This document shows positions 30,801-45,068 of a stretch of DNA of 64,000 nt, piece by piece. The notes under the pieces are model-generated. The model searched no databases. It was given only the letters and a program-made list of their open reading frames with translations, and had not been told where the DNA came from. The stretch covers positions 155,001 to 219,000 of the forward strand of contig JAVDOI010000199.1 in NCBI GenBank assembly GCA_032191485.1, read 5' to 3'. Numbering within the stretch: position 1 is the stretch's first letter; every line of letters begins with the position of its first letter. Both the position numbers and the translations under genes were made by a program. The DNA comes from Leptoclinus maculatus. Taxonomy: Eukaryota; Chordata; Actinopteri; Perciformes; Stichaeidae.

Positions 30801-33800
30801 AAACACCTCGCAAAACACATATTAAATTCACTATAAATAATCAAAATGGTTAAAATGACAAAAATAACCCCCCAACTACACTCACGACCACCTACGCGGG
30901 AAAGGTGTGCAGTCCCAGGCTAAAATTCATCCGGGAAGTACCGTTAAGAAATGCAAACACCTCGCAAAACACATATTAAAATCACAAAAAATGGTCAAAA
31001 TGGTCAAAATTAATAAAAAAAACATACAGGTACACTCACAAGGAATGGCCAGAGGTGTTTAGCCACTTTAAACCCGAACCTGATCCGATCTAGAGCCTCA
31101 AAAGCCGGTTTAGTGACCAAAACCAATAGGCTGGAGGAAATACTTCTACATTAAACTTTTGAAGCATTTTTCGACCGATTTTCCCGGGTTCTTTTCACCA
31201 GGGCCGTAGAGGCTCTCGGGAGGTATACTGGAGCCGAGTTTCAGGAAAAAAAACGGCTTCTATCACCTCCAAATCGATTTTAAGGACGTTTTCATTTGAA
31301 AAGTTGACCCAGGCTGCAATACATTATTTTCCCCACAGGAAGGGCACTGACTGAAGTGAGCAAAAACTTGGAAAAATGATAAAAATGGTTAAAACGCTTA
31401 AAATGAATGAAATAACTAACCAGGAAAATTCAAGACCATCTCCCCGTGATGCATGTGCAGTGGCAGGATACAATTCATCCGGCAAGTACCGCTAAAAAAT
31501 ACAAACACCTCGCAAAACACATATTAAATTCACTCTAAATGGTCAAAATGGTTAAAATGAAGAAAATAACCCCCCACCTACACTCAGGACCACCTACGCG
31601 GGAAAGGTGTGCAGTCCCAGGCTAAAATTCATCCGGGAAGTACCGTTAAGAAATGCAAACACCTCGCAAAAAACATATTAAAATCACTAAAAATGGTCAA
31701 AATTGTCAAAATTAATAAAAGAACCATACAGGTACACTCAGAAGGAATGGCCAGAGGAGTTTAGCCACTTTAAACCCGAACCTGATCCGATATAGAGCCT
31801 CAAAAGCCGGTTTAGTGACCAAAACCAATAGGCTGGAGGAAATACTTCTACATTGAACTTTTGAAGCATTTTTCGACCGATTTTCCCGGGTTCTTTTCAC
31901 CAGGGGCGTAGAGGCTCTCGGGAGGTATACTGGAGCCGAGTTTCAGAAAAAAAAACGGCTTCTATCACCTCCAAATCGATTTTAAGGACGTTTTCATTTG
32001 AAAAGTTGACCCAGGCTGCAATACATTATTTTCCCCACAGGAGGGGCACTGACTGAAGTGAGCAAAAACTTGGAAAAATTATAAAAATGGTTAAAACGCT
32101 TAAAATGAATGAAATAACTAACCAGGAAAATTCAAGACCACCTCTCCGTGATGCATGTGCAGTGGCTGGATACAATTCATCCGGGAAGTACCGGTAAAAA
32201 ATACAAACACCTCGCAAAACACATATTAAAATCACAAAAAATTGTCAAAATGGTCAAAATTAATAAAAAAAACATACAGGTACACTCAGAAGGAATGGCC
32301 AGAGGTGTTTAGCCACTTTAAACCCGAACCTGATCCGATCTAGAGCCTCAAAAGCCGGTTTAGTGACCAAAACCAATAGGCTGGAGGAAATACTTCTACA
32401 TTGAACTTTTGAAGCATTTTTCGACCGATTTTCCCGGGTTATTTTCACCAGGGGCGTAGAGGCTCTCGGGAGGTATACTGGAGCCGAGTTTCAGGAAAAA
32501 AAACGGCTTCTATCACCTCCAAATCGATTTTAAGGACGTTTTCATTTTAAAAGTTGACCCAGGCTGCAATACATTATTTTCCCCACAGGAGGGGCACTGA
32601 CTGAAGTGAGCAAAAACTTGGAAAAATGATAAACGGGGTTAAAACGCTTAAAATGAATGAAATAACTAATCAGGAAAATTCAAGACCACCTCGCCGTGAT
32701 GCATGTTTAGTGGCAGGATACAATTCATCAGGCAAGTACCGGTAAAAAATACAAACACCTCGCAAAACACATATTAAATTCACTATAAATAATCAAAATG
32801 GTTAAAATGACAAAAATAACCCCCCACCTACACTCAGGACCACCTACGCGGGAAAGGTGTGCAGTCCCAGGCTAAAATTCATCCGGGAAGTACCGTTAAG
32901 AAATGCAAACACCTCGCAAAAAACATATTAAAATCACTAAAAATGGTCAAAATTAATAAAAGAACCATACAGGTACACTCAGAAGGAATGGCCAGAGGAG
33001 TTTAGCCACTTTAAACCCGAACCTGATCCGATCTAGAGCCTCAAAAGCCGGTTTAGTGACCAAAACCAATAGGCTGGAGGAAATACTTCTACATTGAACT
33101 TTTGAAGCATTTTTCGACCGATTTTCCCGGGTTCTTTTCACCGGGGGCGTAGAGGCTCTCGGGAGGTATACTGGAGCCGAGTTTCAGAAAAAAAAACGGC
33201 TTCTATCACCTCCAAATCGATTTTAAGGACGTTTTCATTTGAAAAGTTGACCCAGGCTGCAATACATTATTTTCCCCACAGGAGGGGCACTGACTGAAGT
33301 GAGCAAAAACTTGGAAAAATTATAAAAATGGTTAAAACGCTTAAAATGAATGAAATAACTAACCAGGAAAATTCAAGACCACCTCTCCGTGATGCATGTG
33401 CAGTGGCTGGATACAATTCATCCGGGAAGTACCGGTAAAAAATACAAACACCTCGCAAAACACATATTAAAATCACAAAAAATGGTCAAAATGGTCAAAA
33501 TTAATAAAAAAAACATACAGGTACACTCAGAAGGAATGGCCAGAGGTGTTTAGCCACTTTAAACCCGAACCTGATCCGATCTAGAGCCTCAAAAGCCGGT
33601 TTAGTGACCAAAACCAATAGGCTGGAGGAAATACTTCTACATTGAACTTTTGAAGCATTTTTCGACCGATTTTCCCGGGTTCTTTTCACCAGGGCCGTAG
33701 AGGCTCTCTGGAGGTATACTGGAGCCGAGTTTCAGAAAAAAAACGGCTTCTATCACCTCCAAATCGATTTTAAGGACGTTTTCATTTGAAAAGTTGACCC

Positions 33801-36178
33801 AGGCTGCAATACATTATTTTCCCCACAGGAGGGGCACTGACTGAAGTGAGCAAAAACTTGGAAAAATTATAAAAATGGTTAAAACGCTTAAAATGAATGA
33901 AATAACTAACCAGGAAAATTCAAGACCACCTCTCCGTGATGCATGTGCAGTGGCTGGATACAATTCATCCGGGAAGTACCGGTAAAAAATACAAACACCT
34001 CGCAAAACACATATTAAAATCACAAAAAATTGTCAAAATGGTCAAAATTAATAAAAAAAACATACAGGTACACTCAGAAGGAATGGCCAGAGGTGTTTAG
34101 CCACTTTAAACCCGAACCTGATCCGATCTAGAGCCTCAAAAGCCGGTTTAGTGACCAAAACCAATAGGCTGGAGGAAATACTTCTACATTGAACTTTTGA
34201 AGCATTTTTCGACCGATTTTCCCGGGTTATTTTCACCAGGGGCGTAGAGGCTCTCGGGAGGTATACTGGAGCCGAGTTTCAGGAAAAAAAACGGCTTCTA
34301 TCACCTCCAAATCGATTTTAAGGACGTTTTCATTTTAAAAGTTGACCCAGGCTGCAATACATTATTTTCCCCACAGGAGGGGCACTGACTGAAGTGAGCA
34401 AAAACTTGGAAAAATGATAAACGGGGTTAAAACGCTTAAAATGAATGAAATAACTAATCAGGAAAATTCAAGACCACCTCGCCGTGATGCATGTTTAGTG
34501 GCAGGATACAATTCATCAGGCAAGTACCGGTAAAAAATACAAACACCTCGCAAAACACATATTAAATTCACTATAAATAATCAAAATGGTTAAAATGACA
34601 AAAATAACCCCCCACCTACACTCAGGACCACCTACGCGGGAAAGGTGTGCAGTCCCAGGCTAAAATTCATCCGGGAAGTACCGTTAAGAAATGCAAACAC
34701 CTCGCAAAAAACATATTAAAATCACAAAAAATGGTCAAAATTAATAAAAGAACCATACAGGTACACTCAGAAGGAATGGCCAGAGGAGTTTAGCCACTTT
34801 AAACCCGAACCTGATCCGATCTAGAGCCTCAAAAGCCGGTTTAGTGACCAAAACCAATAGGCTGGAGGAAATACTTCTACATTGAACTTTTGAAGCATTT
34901 TTCGACCGATTTTCCCGGGTTCTTTTCACCGGGGGCGTAGAGGCTCTCGGGAGGTATACTGGAGCCGAGTTTCAGAAAAAAAAACGGCTTCTATCACCTC
35001 CAAATCGATTTTAAGGACGTTTTCATTTGAAAAGTTGACCCAGGCTGCAATACATTATTTTCCCCACAGGAGGGGCACTGACTGAAGTGAGCAAAAACTT
35101 GGAAAAATTATAAAAATGGTTAAAACGCTTAAAATGAATGAAATAACTAACCAGGAAAATTCAAGACCACCTCTCCGTGATGCATGTGCAGTGGCTGGAT
35201 ACAATTCATCCGGGAAGTACCGGTAAAAAATACAAACACCTCGCAAAACACATATTAAAATCACAAAAAATGGTCAAAATGGTCAAAATTAATAAAAAAA
35301 ACATACAGGTACACTCAGAAGGAATGGCCAGAGGTGTTTAGCCACTTTAAACCCGAACCTGATCCGATCTAGAGCCTCAAAAGCCGGTTTAGTGACCAAA
35401 ACCAATAGGCTGGAGGAAATACTTCTACATTGAACTTTTGAAGCATTTTTCGACCGATTTTCCCGGGTTCTTTTCACCAGGGCCGTGGAGGCTCTCGGGA
35501 GGTATACTGGAGCCGAGTTTCAGAAAAAAAACGGCTTCTATCACCTCCAAATCGATTTTAAGGACGTTTTCATTTGAAAAGTTGACCCAGGCTGCAATAC
35601 ATTATTTTCCCCACAGGAGGGGCACTGACTGAAGTGAGCAAAAACTTGGAAAAATGATAAACGGGGTTAAAACGCTTAAAATGAATGAAATAACTAATCA
35701 GGAAAATTCAAGACCACCTCCCCGTGATGCATGTGCAGTGGCAGGATACAATTCATCAGGCAAGTACCGGTAAAAAATACAAACACCTCGCAAAACACAT
35801 ATTAAATTCACTATAAATGGTCAAAATGGTTAAAATGAAGAAAATAACCCCCCACCTACACTCAGGACCACCTACGCGGGAAAGGTGTGCAGTCCCAGGC
35901 TAAAATTCATCCGGGAAGTACCGTTAAGAAATGCAAACACCTCGCAAAAAACATATTAAAATCACTAAAAATGGTCAAAATGGTCAAAATTAATAAAAGA
36001 ACCATACAGGTACACTCAGAAGGAATGGCCAGAGGAGTTTAGCCACTTTAAACCCGAACCTGATCCGATATAGAGCCTCAAAAGCCGGTTTAGTGACCAA
36101 AACCAATAGGCTGGAGGAAATACTTCTACATTGAACTTTTGAAGCATTTTTCGACCGATTTTCCCGGGTTCTTTTCAC
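27826..36178. repeat. Super-repeat 1 of the satellite (8,353 bp)
   Basis: Bounded by matching core positions on either side. Core spacings in order are 1429 (spanning the chimeric unit), 549, 693, 1404 (two units), 548, 693, 548, 547, 693, 548 and 701. The third super-repeat, starting at 45069, opens with the same order (1429, 548, 693, 1404). Confidence 0.85.
28205..28712. repeat. Chimeric C-rich satellite unit, copy 1
   Basis: A diverged b-type repeat (CCTACCCGGGAAACGAGTGC) leads into about 450 bp in which the normal core is replaced by C-rich sequence with CTCCCAGCACC repeats. It returns to satellite at CCAAAACTTGG. A perfect inverted repeat GGGACCCC/GGGGTCCC (28565-28572 and 28582-28589) lies inside. 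Open frames on both strands are low-complexity and not taken as genes. Confidence 0.85.
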
Positions 36179-39100
36179 CAGGGGCGTAGAGGCTCTCGGG
36201 AGGTATACTGGAGCCGAGTTTCAGAAAAAAAAACGGCTTCTATCACCTCCAAATCGATTTTAAGGACGTTTTCATTTGAAAAGTTGACCCAGGCTGCAAT
36301 ACATTATTTTCCCCACAGGAGGGGCACTGACTGAAGTGAGCAAAAACTTGGAAAAATTATAAAAATAGTTAAAACGCTTAAAATGAATGAAATAACTAAC
36401 CAGGAAAATTCAAGACCACCTCTCCGTGATGCATGTGCAGTGGCTGGATACAATTCATCCGGGAAGTACCGGTAAAAAATACAAACACCTCGCAAAAAAC
36501 ACATTAAATTCACTAAAAATGGTCAAAATGGTTAAAATGAAGAAAATAACCCCCCACCTACACTCAGGGACACCTACCCGGGAAACGAGTGCAGTCCCAG
36601 GCTAAAAGTCATCCGGGAAGTATCGATGCACCTCACAAACACCTGGAAAGCTCAATATTAGAAGTACCAAAAAATGACCCAAATCACCAAAGTCACTTTA
36701 ATTACCCACAAAACAGGTACTTTCCCCGGGTAAACTACCTCCACAACCACCCCCTGGACCTCCCAGCACCTCCCAGCACCTTCCAGCACCCTAACTGGGG
36801 TCAGAATTAAGAAAATCAGCCTCCCTCCACACTCCTCCACAAGCCAACACTTGAACATACACTTACCCGGACACCCCCCACCCCAACCCCGCAGAAACAC
36901 CTCCGCAACATGCCCCTGGGACCCCGTGCTCCAGGGGGTCCCGTGCCCCCACTCTTAAGCCCCCTCCCTGGGTTAAAACCCATCCCTGGCCCTCCCCGAG
37001 TTTCGTACACTTGGTAGTACAAATCGAGAATTTGTGAAAATATGTCAGAGTACAAACAGCACTGAGGCCAAAACTTGGAAAAATTATAAAAATGGTTAAA
37101 ACGCTTAAAATGAATGAAATAACTAACCAGGAAAATTCAAGACCACCTCTCCGTGATGCATGTGCAGTGGCTCGATACAATTCATCCGGGAAGTACCGGT
37201 AAAAAATACAAACACCTCGCAAAACACATATTAAATTCACTATAAATAATCAAAATGGTTAAAATGACAAAAATAACCCCCCACCTACACTCAGGACCAC
37301 CTACGCGGGAAAGGTGTGCAGTCCCAGGCTAAAATTCATCCGGGAAGTACCGTTAAGAAATGCAAACACCTCGCAAAAAACATATTAAAATCACTAAAAA
37401 TGGTCAAAATTAATAAAAGAACCATACAGGTACACTCAGAAGGAATGGCCAGAGGAGTTTAGCCACTTTAAACCCGAACCTGATCCGATCTAGAGCCTCA
37501 AAAGCCGGTTTAGTGACCAAAACCAATAGGCTGGAGGAAATACTTCTACATTGAACTTTTGAAGCATTTTTCGACCGATTTTCCCGGGTTCTTTTCACCA
37601 GATGCGTAGAGGCTCTCGGGAGGTATACTGGAGCCGAGTTTCAGAAAGAAAAACGGCTTCTATCACCTCCAAATCGATTTTAAGGACGTTTTCATTTGAA
37701 AAGTTGACCCAGGCTGCAATACATTATTTTCCCCACAGGAGGGGCACTGACTGAAGTGAGCAAAAACTTGGAAAAATGATAAACGGGGTTAAAACGCTTA
37801 AAATGAATGAAATAACTAATCAGGAAAATTCAAGACCACCTCCCCGTGATGCATGTGCAGTTGCAGGATACAATTCATCAGGCAATTACCGGTAAAAAAT
37901 ACAAACACCTCGCAAAACACATATTAAATTCACTATAAATAATCAAAATGGTTAAAATGACAAAAATAACCCCCCAACTACACTCACGACCACCTACGCG
38001 GGAAAGGTGTGCAGTCCCAGGCTAAAATTCATCCGGGAAGTACCGTTAAGAAATGCAAACACCTCGCAAAACACATATTAAAATCACAAAAAATGGTCAA
38101 AATGGTCAAAATTAATAAAAAAAACATACAGGTACACTCAGAAGGAATGGCCAGAGGTGTTTAGCCACTTTAAACCCGAACCTGATCCGATCTAGAGCCT
38201 CAAAAGCCGGTTTAGTGACCAAAACCAATAGGCTGGAGGAAATACTTCTACATTAAACTTTTGAAGCATTTTTCGACCGATTTTCCCGGGTTCTTTTCAC
38301 CAGGGCCGTAGAGGCTCTCGGGAGGTATACTGGAGCCGAGTTTCAGGAAAAAAAACGGCTTCTATCACCTCCAAATCGATTTTAAGGACGTTTTCATTTG
38401 AAAAGTTGACCCAGGCTGCAATACATTATTTTCCCCACAGGAAGGGCACTGACTGAAGTGAGCAAAAACTTGGAAAAATGATAAAAATGGTTAAAACGCT
38501 TAAAATGAATGAAATAACTAACCAGGAAAATTCAAGACCACCTCCCCGTGATGCATGTGCAGTGGCAGGATACAATTCATCCGGCAAGTACCGCTAAAAA
38601 ATACAAACACCTCGCAAAACACATATTAAATTCACTCTAAATGGTCAAAATGGTTAAAATGAAGAAAATAACCCCCCACCTACACTCAGGACCACCTACG
38701 CGGGAAAGGTGTGCAGTCCCAGGCTAAAATTCATCCGGGAAGTACCGTTAAGAAATGCAAACACCTCGCAAAAAACATATTAAAATCACTAAAAATGGTC
38801 AAAATTGTCAAAATTAATAAAAGAACCATACAGGTACACTCAGAAGGAATGGCCAGAGGAGTTTAGCCACTTTAAACCCGAACCTGATCCGATATAGAGC
38901 CTCAAAAGCCGGTTTAGTGACCAAAACCAATAGGCTGGAGGAAATACTTCTACATTGAACTTTTGAAGCATTTTTCGACCGATTTTCCCGGGTTCTTTTC
39001 ACCAGGGGCGTAGAGGCTCTCGGGAGGTATACTGGAGCCGAGTTTCAGAAAAAAAAACGGCTTCTATCACCTCCAAATCGATTTTAAGGACGTTTTCATT

Positions 39101-42100
39101 TGAAAAGTTGACCCAGGCTGCAATACATTATTTTCCCCACAGGAGGGGCACTGACTGAAGTGAGCAAAAACTTGGAAAAATTATAAAAATGGTTAAAACG
39201 CTTAAAATGAATGAAATAACTAACCAGGAAAATTCAAGACCACCTCTCCGTGATGCATGTGCAGTGGCTGGATACAATTCATCCGGGAAGTACCGGTAAA
39301 AAATACAAACACCTCGCAAAACACATATTAAAATCACAAAAAATTGTCAAAATGGTCAAAATTAATAAAAAAAACATACAGGTACACTCAGAAGGAATGG
39401 CCAGAGGTGTTTAGCCACTTTAAACCCGAACCTGATCCGATCTAGAGCCTCAAAAGCCGGTTTAGTGACCAAAACCAATAGGCTGGAGGAAATACTTCTA
39501 CATTGAACTTTTGAAGCATTTTTCGACCGATTTTCCCGGGTTATTTTCACCAGGGGCGTAGAGGCTCTCGGGAGGTATACTGGAGCCGAGTTTCAGGAAA
39601 AAAAACGGCTTCTATCACCTCCAAATCGATTTTAAGGACGTTTTCATTTTAAAAGTTGACCCAGGCTGCAATACATTATTTTCCCCACAGGAGGGGCACT
39701 GACTGAAGTGAGCAAAAACTTGGAAAAATGATAAACGGGGTTAAAACGCTTAAAATGAATGAAATAACTAATCAGGAAAATTCAAGACCACCTCGCCGTG
39801 ATGCATGTTTAGTGGCAGGATACAATTCATCAGGCAAGTACCGGTAAAAAATACAAACACCTCGCAAAACACATATTAAATTCACTATAAATAATCAAAA
39901 TGGTTAAAATGACAAAAATAACCCCCCACCTACACTCAGGACCACCTACGCGGGAAAGGTGTGCAGTCCCAGGCTAAAATTCATCCGGGAAGTACCGTTA
40001 AGAAATGCAAACACCTCGCAAAAAACATATTAAAATCACTAAAAATGGTCAAAATTAATAAAAGAACCATACAGGTACACTCAGAAGGAATGGCCAGAGG
40101 AGTTTAGCCACTTTAAACCCGAACCTGATCCGATCTAGAGCCTCAAAAGCCGGTTTAGTGACCAAAACCAATAGGCTGGAGGAAATACTTCTACATTGAA
40201 CTTTTGAAGCATTTTTCGACCGATTTTCCCGGGTTCTTTTCACCGGGGGCGTAGAGGCTCTCGGGAGGTATACTGGAGCCGAGTTTCAGAAAAAAAAACG
40301 GCTTCTATCACCTCCAAATCGATTTTAAGGACGTTTTCATTTGAAAAGTTGACCCAGGCTGCAATACATTATTTTACCCACAGGAGGGGCACTGACTGAA
40401 GTGAGCAAAAACTTGGAAAAATTATAAAAATGGTTAAAACGCTTAAAATGAATGAAATAACTAACCAGGAAAATTCAAGACCACCTCTCCGTGATGCATG
40501 TGCAGTGGCTGGATACAATTCATCCGGGAAGTACCGGTAAAAAATACAAACACCTCGCAAAACACATATTAAAATCACAAAAAATGGTCAAAATGGTCAA
40601 AATTAATAAAAAAAACATACAGGTACACTCAGAAGGAATGGCCAGAGGTGTTTAGCCACTTTAAACCCGAACCTGATCCGATCTAGAGCCTCAAAAGCCG
40701 GTTTAGTGACCAAAACCAATAGGCTGGAGGAAATACTTCTACATTGAACTTTTGAAGCATTTTTCGACCGATTTTCCCGGGTTCTTTTCACCAGGGCCGT
40801 AGAGGCTCTCTGGAGGTATACTGGAGCCGAGTTTCAGAAAAAAAACGGCTTCTATCACCTCCAAATCGATTTTAAGGACGTTTTCATTTGAAAAGTTGAC
40901 CCAGGCTGCAATACATTATTTTCCCCACAGGAGGGGCACTGACTGAAGTGAGCAAAAACTTGGAAAAATTATAAAAATGGTTAAAACGCTTAAAATGAAT
41001 GAAATAACTAACCAGGAAAATTCAAGACCACCTCTCCGTGATGCATGTGCAGTGGCTGGATACAATTCATCCGGGAAGTACCGGTAAAAAATACAAACAC
41101 CTCGCAAAACACATATTAAAATCACAAAAAATTGTCAAAATGGTCAAAATTAATAAAAAAAACATACAGGTACACTCAGAAGGAATGGCCAGAGGTGTTT
41201 AGCCACTTTAAACCCGAACCTGATCCGATCTAGAGCCTCAAAAGCCGGTTTAGTGACCAAAACCAATAGGCTGGAGGAAATACTTCTACATTGAACTTTT
41301 GAAGCATTTTTCGACCGATTTTCCCGGGTTATTTTCACCAGGGGCGTAGAGGCTCTCGGGAGGTATACTGGAGCCGAGTTTCAGGAAAAAAAACGGCTTC
41401 TATCACCTCCAAATCGATTTTAAGGACGTTTTCATTTTAAAAGTTGACCCAGGCTGCAATACATTATTTTCCCCACAGGAGGGGCACTGACTGAAGTGAG
41501 CAAAAACTTGGAAAAATGATAAACGGGGTTAAAACGCTTAAAATGAATGAAATAACTAATCAGGAAAATTCAAGACCACCTCGCCGTGATGCATGTTTAG
41601 TGGCAGGATACAATTCATCAGGCAAGTACCGGTAAAAAATACAAACACCTCGCAAAACACATATTAAATTCACTATAAATAATCAAAATGGTTAAAATGA
41701 CAAAAATAACCCCCCACCTACACTCAGGACCACCTACGCGGGAAAGGTGTGCAGTCCCAGGCTAAAATTCATCCGGGAAGTACCGTTAAGAAATGCAAAC
41801 ACCTCGCAAAAAACATATTAAAATCACTAAAAATGGTCAAAATTAATAAAAGAACCATACAGGTACACTCAGAAGGAATGGCCAGAGGAGTTTAGCCACT
41901 TTAAACCCGAACCTGATCCGATCTAGAGCCTCAAAAGCCGGTTTAGTGACCAAAACCAATAGGCTGGAGGAAATACTTCTACATTGAACTTTTGAAGCAT
42001 TTTTCGACCGATTTTCCCGGGTTCTTTTCACCGGGGGCGTAGAGGCTCTCGGGAGGTATACTGGAGCCGAGTTTCAGAAAAAAAAACGGCTTCTATCACC

Positions 42101-45068
42101 TCCAAATCGATTTTAAGGACGTTTTCATTTGAAAAGTTGACCCAGGCTGCAATACATTATTTTCCCCACAGGAGGGGCACTGACTGAAGTGAGCAAAAAC
42201 TTGGAAAAATTATAAAAATGGTTAAAACGCTTAAAATGAATGAAATAACTAACCAGGAAAATTCAAGACCACCTCTCCGTGATGCATGTGCAGTGGCTGG
42301 ATACAATTCATCCGGGAAGTACCGGTAAAAAATACAAACACCTCGCAAAACACATATTAAAATCACAAAAAATGGTCAAAATGGTCAAAATTAATAAAAA
42401 AAACATACAGGTACACTCAGAAGGAATGGCCAGAGGTGTTTAGCCACTTTAAACCCGAACCTGATCCGATCTAGAGCCTCAAAAGCCGGTTTAGTGACCA
42501 AAACCAATAGGCTGGAGGAAATACTTCTACATTGAACTTTTGAAGCATTTTTCGACCGATTTTCCCGGGTTCTTTTCACCAGGGCCGTAGAGGCTCTCTG
42601 GAGGTATACTGGAGCCGAGTTTCAGAAAAAAAACGGCTTCTATCACCTCCAAATCGATTTTAAGGACGTTTTCATTTGAAAAGTTGACCCAGGCTGCAAT
42701 ACATTATTTTCCCCACAGGAGGGGCACTGACTGAAGTGAGCAAAAACTTGGAAAAATTATAAAAATGGTTAAAACGCTTAAAATGAATGAAATAACTAAC
42801 CAGGAAAATTCAAGACCACCTCTCCGTGATGCATGTGCAGTGGCTGGATACAATTCATCCGGGAAGTACCGGTAAAAAATACAAACACCTCGCAAAACAC
42901 ATATTAAAATCACAAAAAATTGTCAAAATGGTCAAAATTAATAAAAAAAACATACAGGTACACTCAGAAGGAATGGCCAGAGGTGTTTAGCCACTTTAAA
43001 CCCGAACCTGATCCGATCTAGAGCCTCAAAAGCCGGTTTAGTGACCAAAACCAATAGGCTGGAGGAAATACTTCTACATTGAACTTTTGAAGCATTTTTC
43101 GACCGATTTTCCCGGGTTATTTTCACCAGGGGCGTAGAGGCTCTCGGGAGGTATACTGGAGCCGAGTTTCAGGAAAAAAAACGGCTTCTATCACCTCCAA
43201 ATCGATTTTAAGGACGTTTTCATTTTAAAAGTTGACCCAGGCTGCAATACATTATTTTCCCCACAGGAGGGGCACTGACTGAAGTGAGCAAAAACTTGGA
43301 AAAATGATAAACGGGGTTAAAACGCTTAAAATGAATGAAATAACTAATCAGGAAAATTCAAGACCACCTCGCCGTGATGCATGTTTAGTGGCAGGATACA
43401 ATTCATCAGGCAAGTACCGGTAAAAAATACAAACACCTCGCAAAACACATATTAAATTCACTATAAATAATCAAAATGGTTAAAATGACAAAAATAACCC
43501 CCCACCTACACTCAGGACCACCTACGCGGGAAAGGTGTGCAGTCCCAGGCTAAAATTCATCCGGGAAGTACCGTTAAGAAATGCAAACACCTCGCAAAAA
43601 ACATATTAAAATCACTAAAAATGGTCAAAATTAATAAAAGAACCATACAGGTACACTCAGAAGGAATGGCCAGAGGAGTTTAGCCACTTTAAACCCGAAC
43701 CTGATCCGATCTAGAGCCTCAAAAGCCGGTTTAGTGACCAAAACCAATAGGCTGGAGGAAATACTTCTACATTGAACTTTTGAAGCATTTTTCGACCGAT
43801 TTTCCCGGGTTCTTTTCACCGGGGGCGTAGAGGCTCTCGGGAGGTATACTGGAGCCGAGTTTCAGAAAAAAAAACGGCTTCTATCACCTCCAAATCGATT
43901 TTAAGGACGTTTTCATTTGAAAAGTTGACCCAGGCTGCAATACATTATTTTCCCCACAGGAGGGGCACTGACTGAAGTGAGCAAAAACTTGGAAAAATTA
44001 TAAAAATGGTTAAAACGCTTAAAATGAATGAAATAACTAACCAGGAAAATTCAAGACCACCTCTCCGTGATGCATGTGCAGTGGCTGGATACAATTCATC
44101 CGGGAAGTACCGGTAAAAAATACAAACACCTCGCAAAACACATATTAAAATCACAAAAAATGGTCAAAATGGTCAAAATTAATAAAAAAAACATACAGGT
44201 ACACTCAGAAGGAATGGCCAGAGGTGTTTAGCCACTTTAAACCCGAACCTGATCCGATCTAGAGCCTCAAAAGCCGGTTTAGTGACCAAAACCAATAGGC
44301 TGGAGGAAATACTTCTACATTGAACTTTTGAAGCATTTTTCGACCGATTTTCCCGGGTTCTTTTCACCAGGGCCGTAGAGGCTCTCGGGAGGTATACTGG
44401 AGCCGAGTTTCAGAAAAAAAACGGCTTCTATCACCTCCAAATCGATTTTAAGGACGTTTTCATTTGAAAAGTTGACCCAGGCTGCAATACATTATTTTCC
44501 CCACAGGAGGGGCACTGACTGAAGTGAGCAAAAACTTGGAAAAATGATAAACGGGGTTAAAACGCTTAAAATTAATGAAATAACTAATCAGGAAAATTCA
44601 AGACCACCTCCCCGTGATGCATGTGCAGTGGCAGGATACAATTCATCAGGCAAGTACCGGTAAAAAATACAAACACCTCGCAAAACACATATTAAATTCA
44701 CTATAAATGGTCAAAATGGTTAAAATGAAGAAAATAACCCCCCACCTACACTCAGGACCACCTACGCGGGAAAGGTGTGCAGTCCCAGGCTAAAATTCAT
44801 CCGGGAAGTACCGTTAAGAAATGCAAACACCTCGCAAAAAACATATTAAAATCACTAAAAATGGTCAAAATGGTCAAAATTAATAAAAGAACCATACAGG
44901 TACACTCAGAAGGAATGGCCAGAGGAGTTTAGCCACTTTAAACCCGAACCTGATCCGATATAGAGCCTCAAAAGCCGGTTTAGTGACCAAAACCAATAGG
45001 CTGGAGGAAATACTTCTACATTGAACTTTTGAAGCATTTTTCGACCGATTTTCCCGGGTTCTTTTCAC
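36179..45068. repeat. Super-repeat 2 of the satellite (8,890 bp)
   Basis: Core spacings are 1420, 1404, 548, 693, 548, 547, 693, 548, 547, 693, 548 and 701. Compared with super-repeat 1 it lacks one 549+693 pair at the start and has one more 548+547+693 triplet (1,788 bp). The length difference of 537 bp is fully explained by these two changes. Confidence 0.85.
36558..37065. repeat. Chimeric C-rich satellite unit, copy 2
   Basis: Essentially the same sequence as copy 1, 8,353 bp further on, with the same junctions on both sides. Confidence 0.85.
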
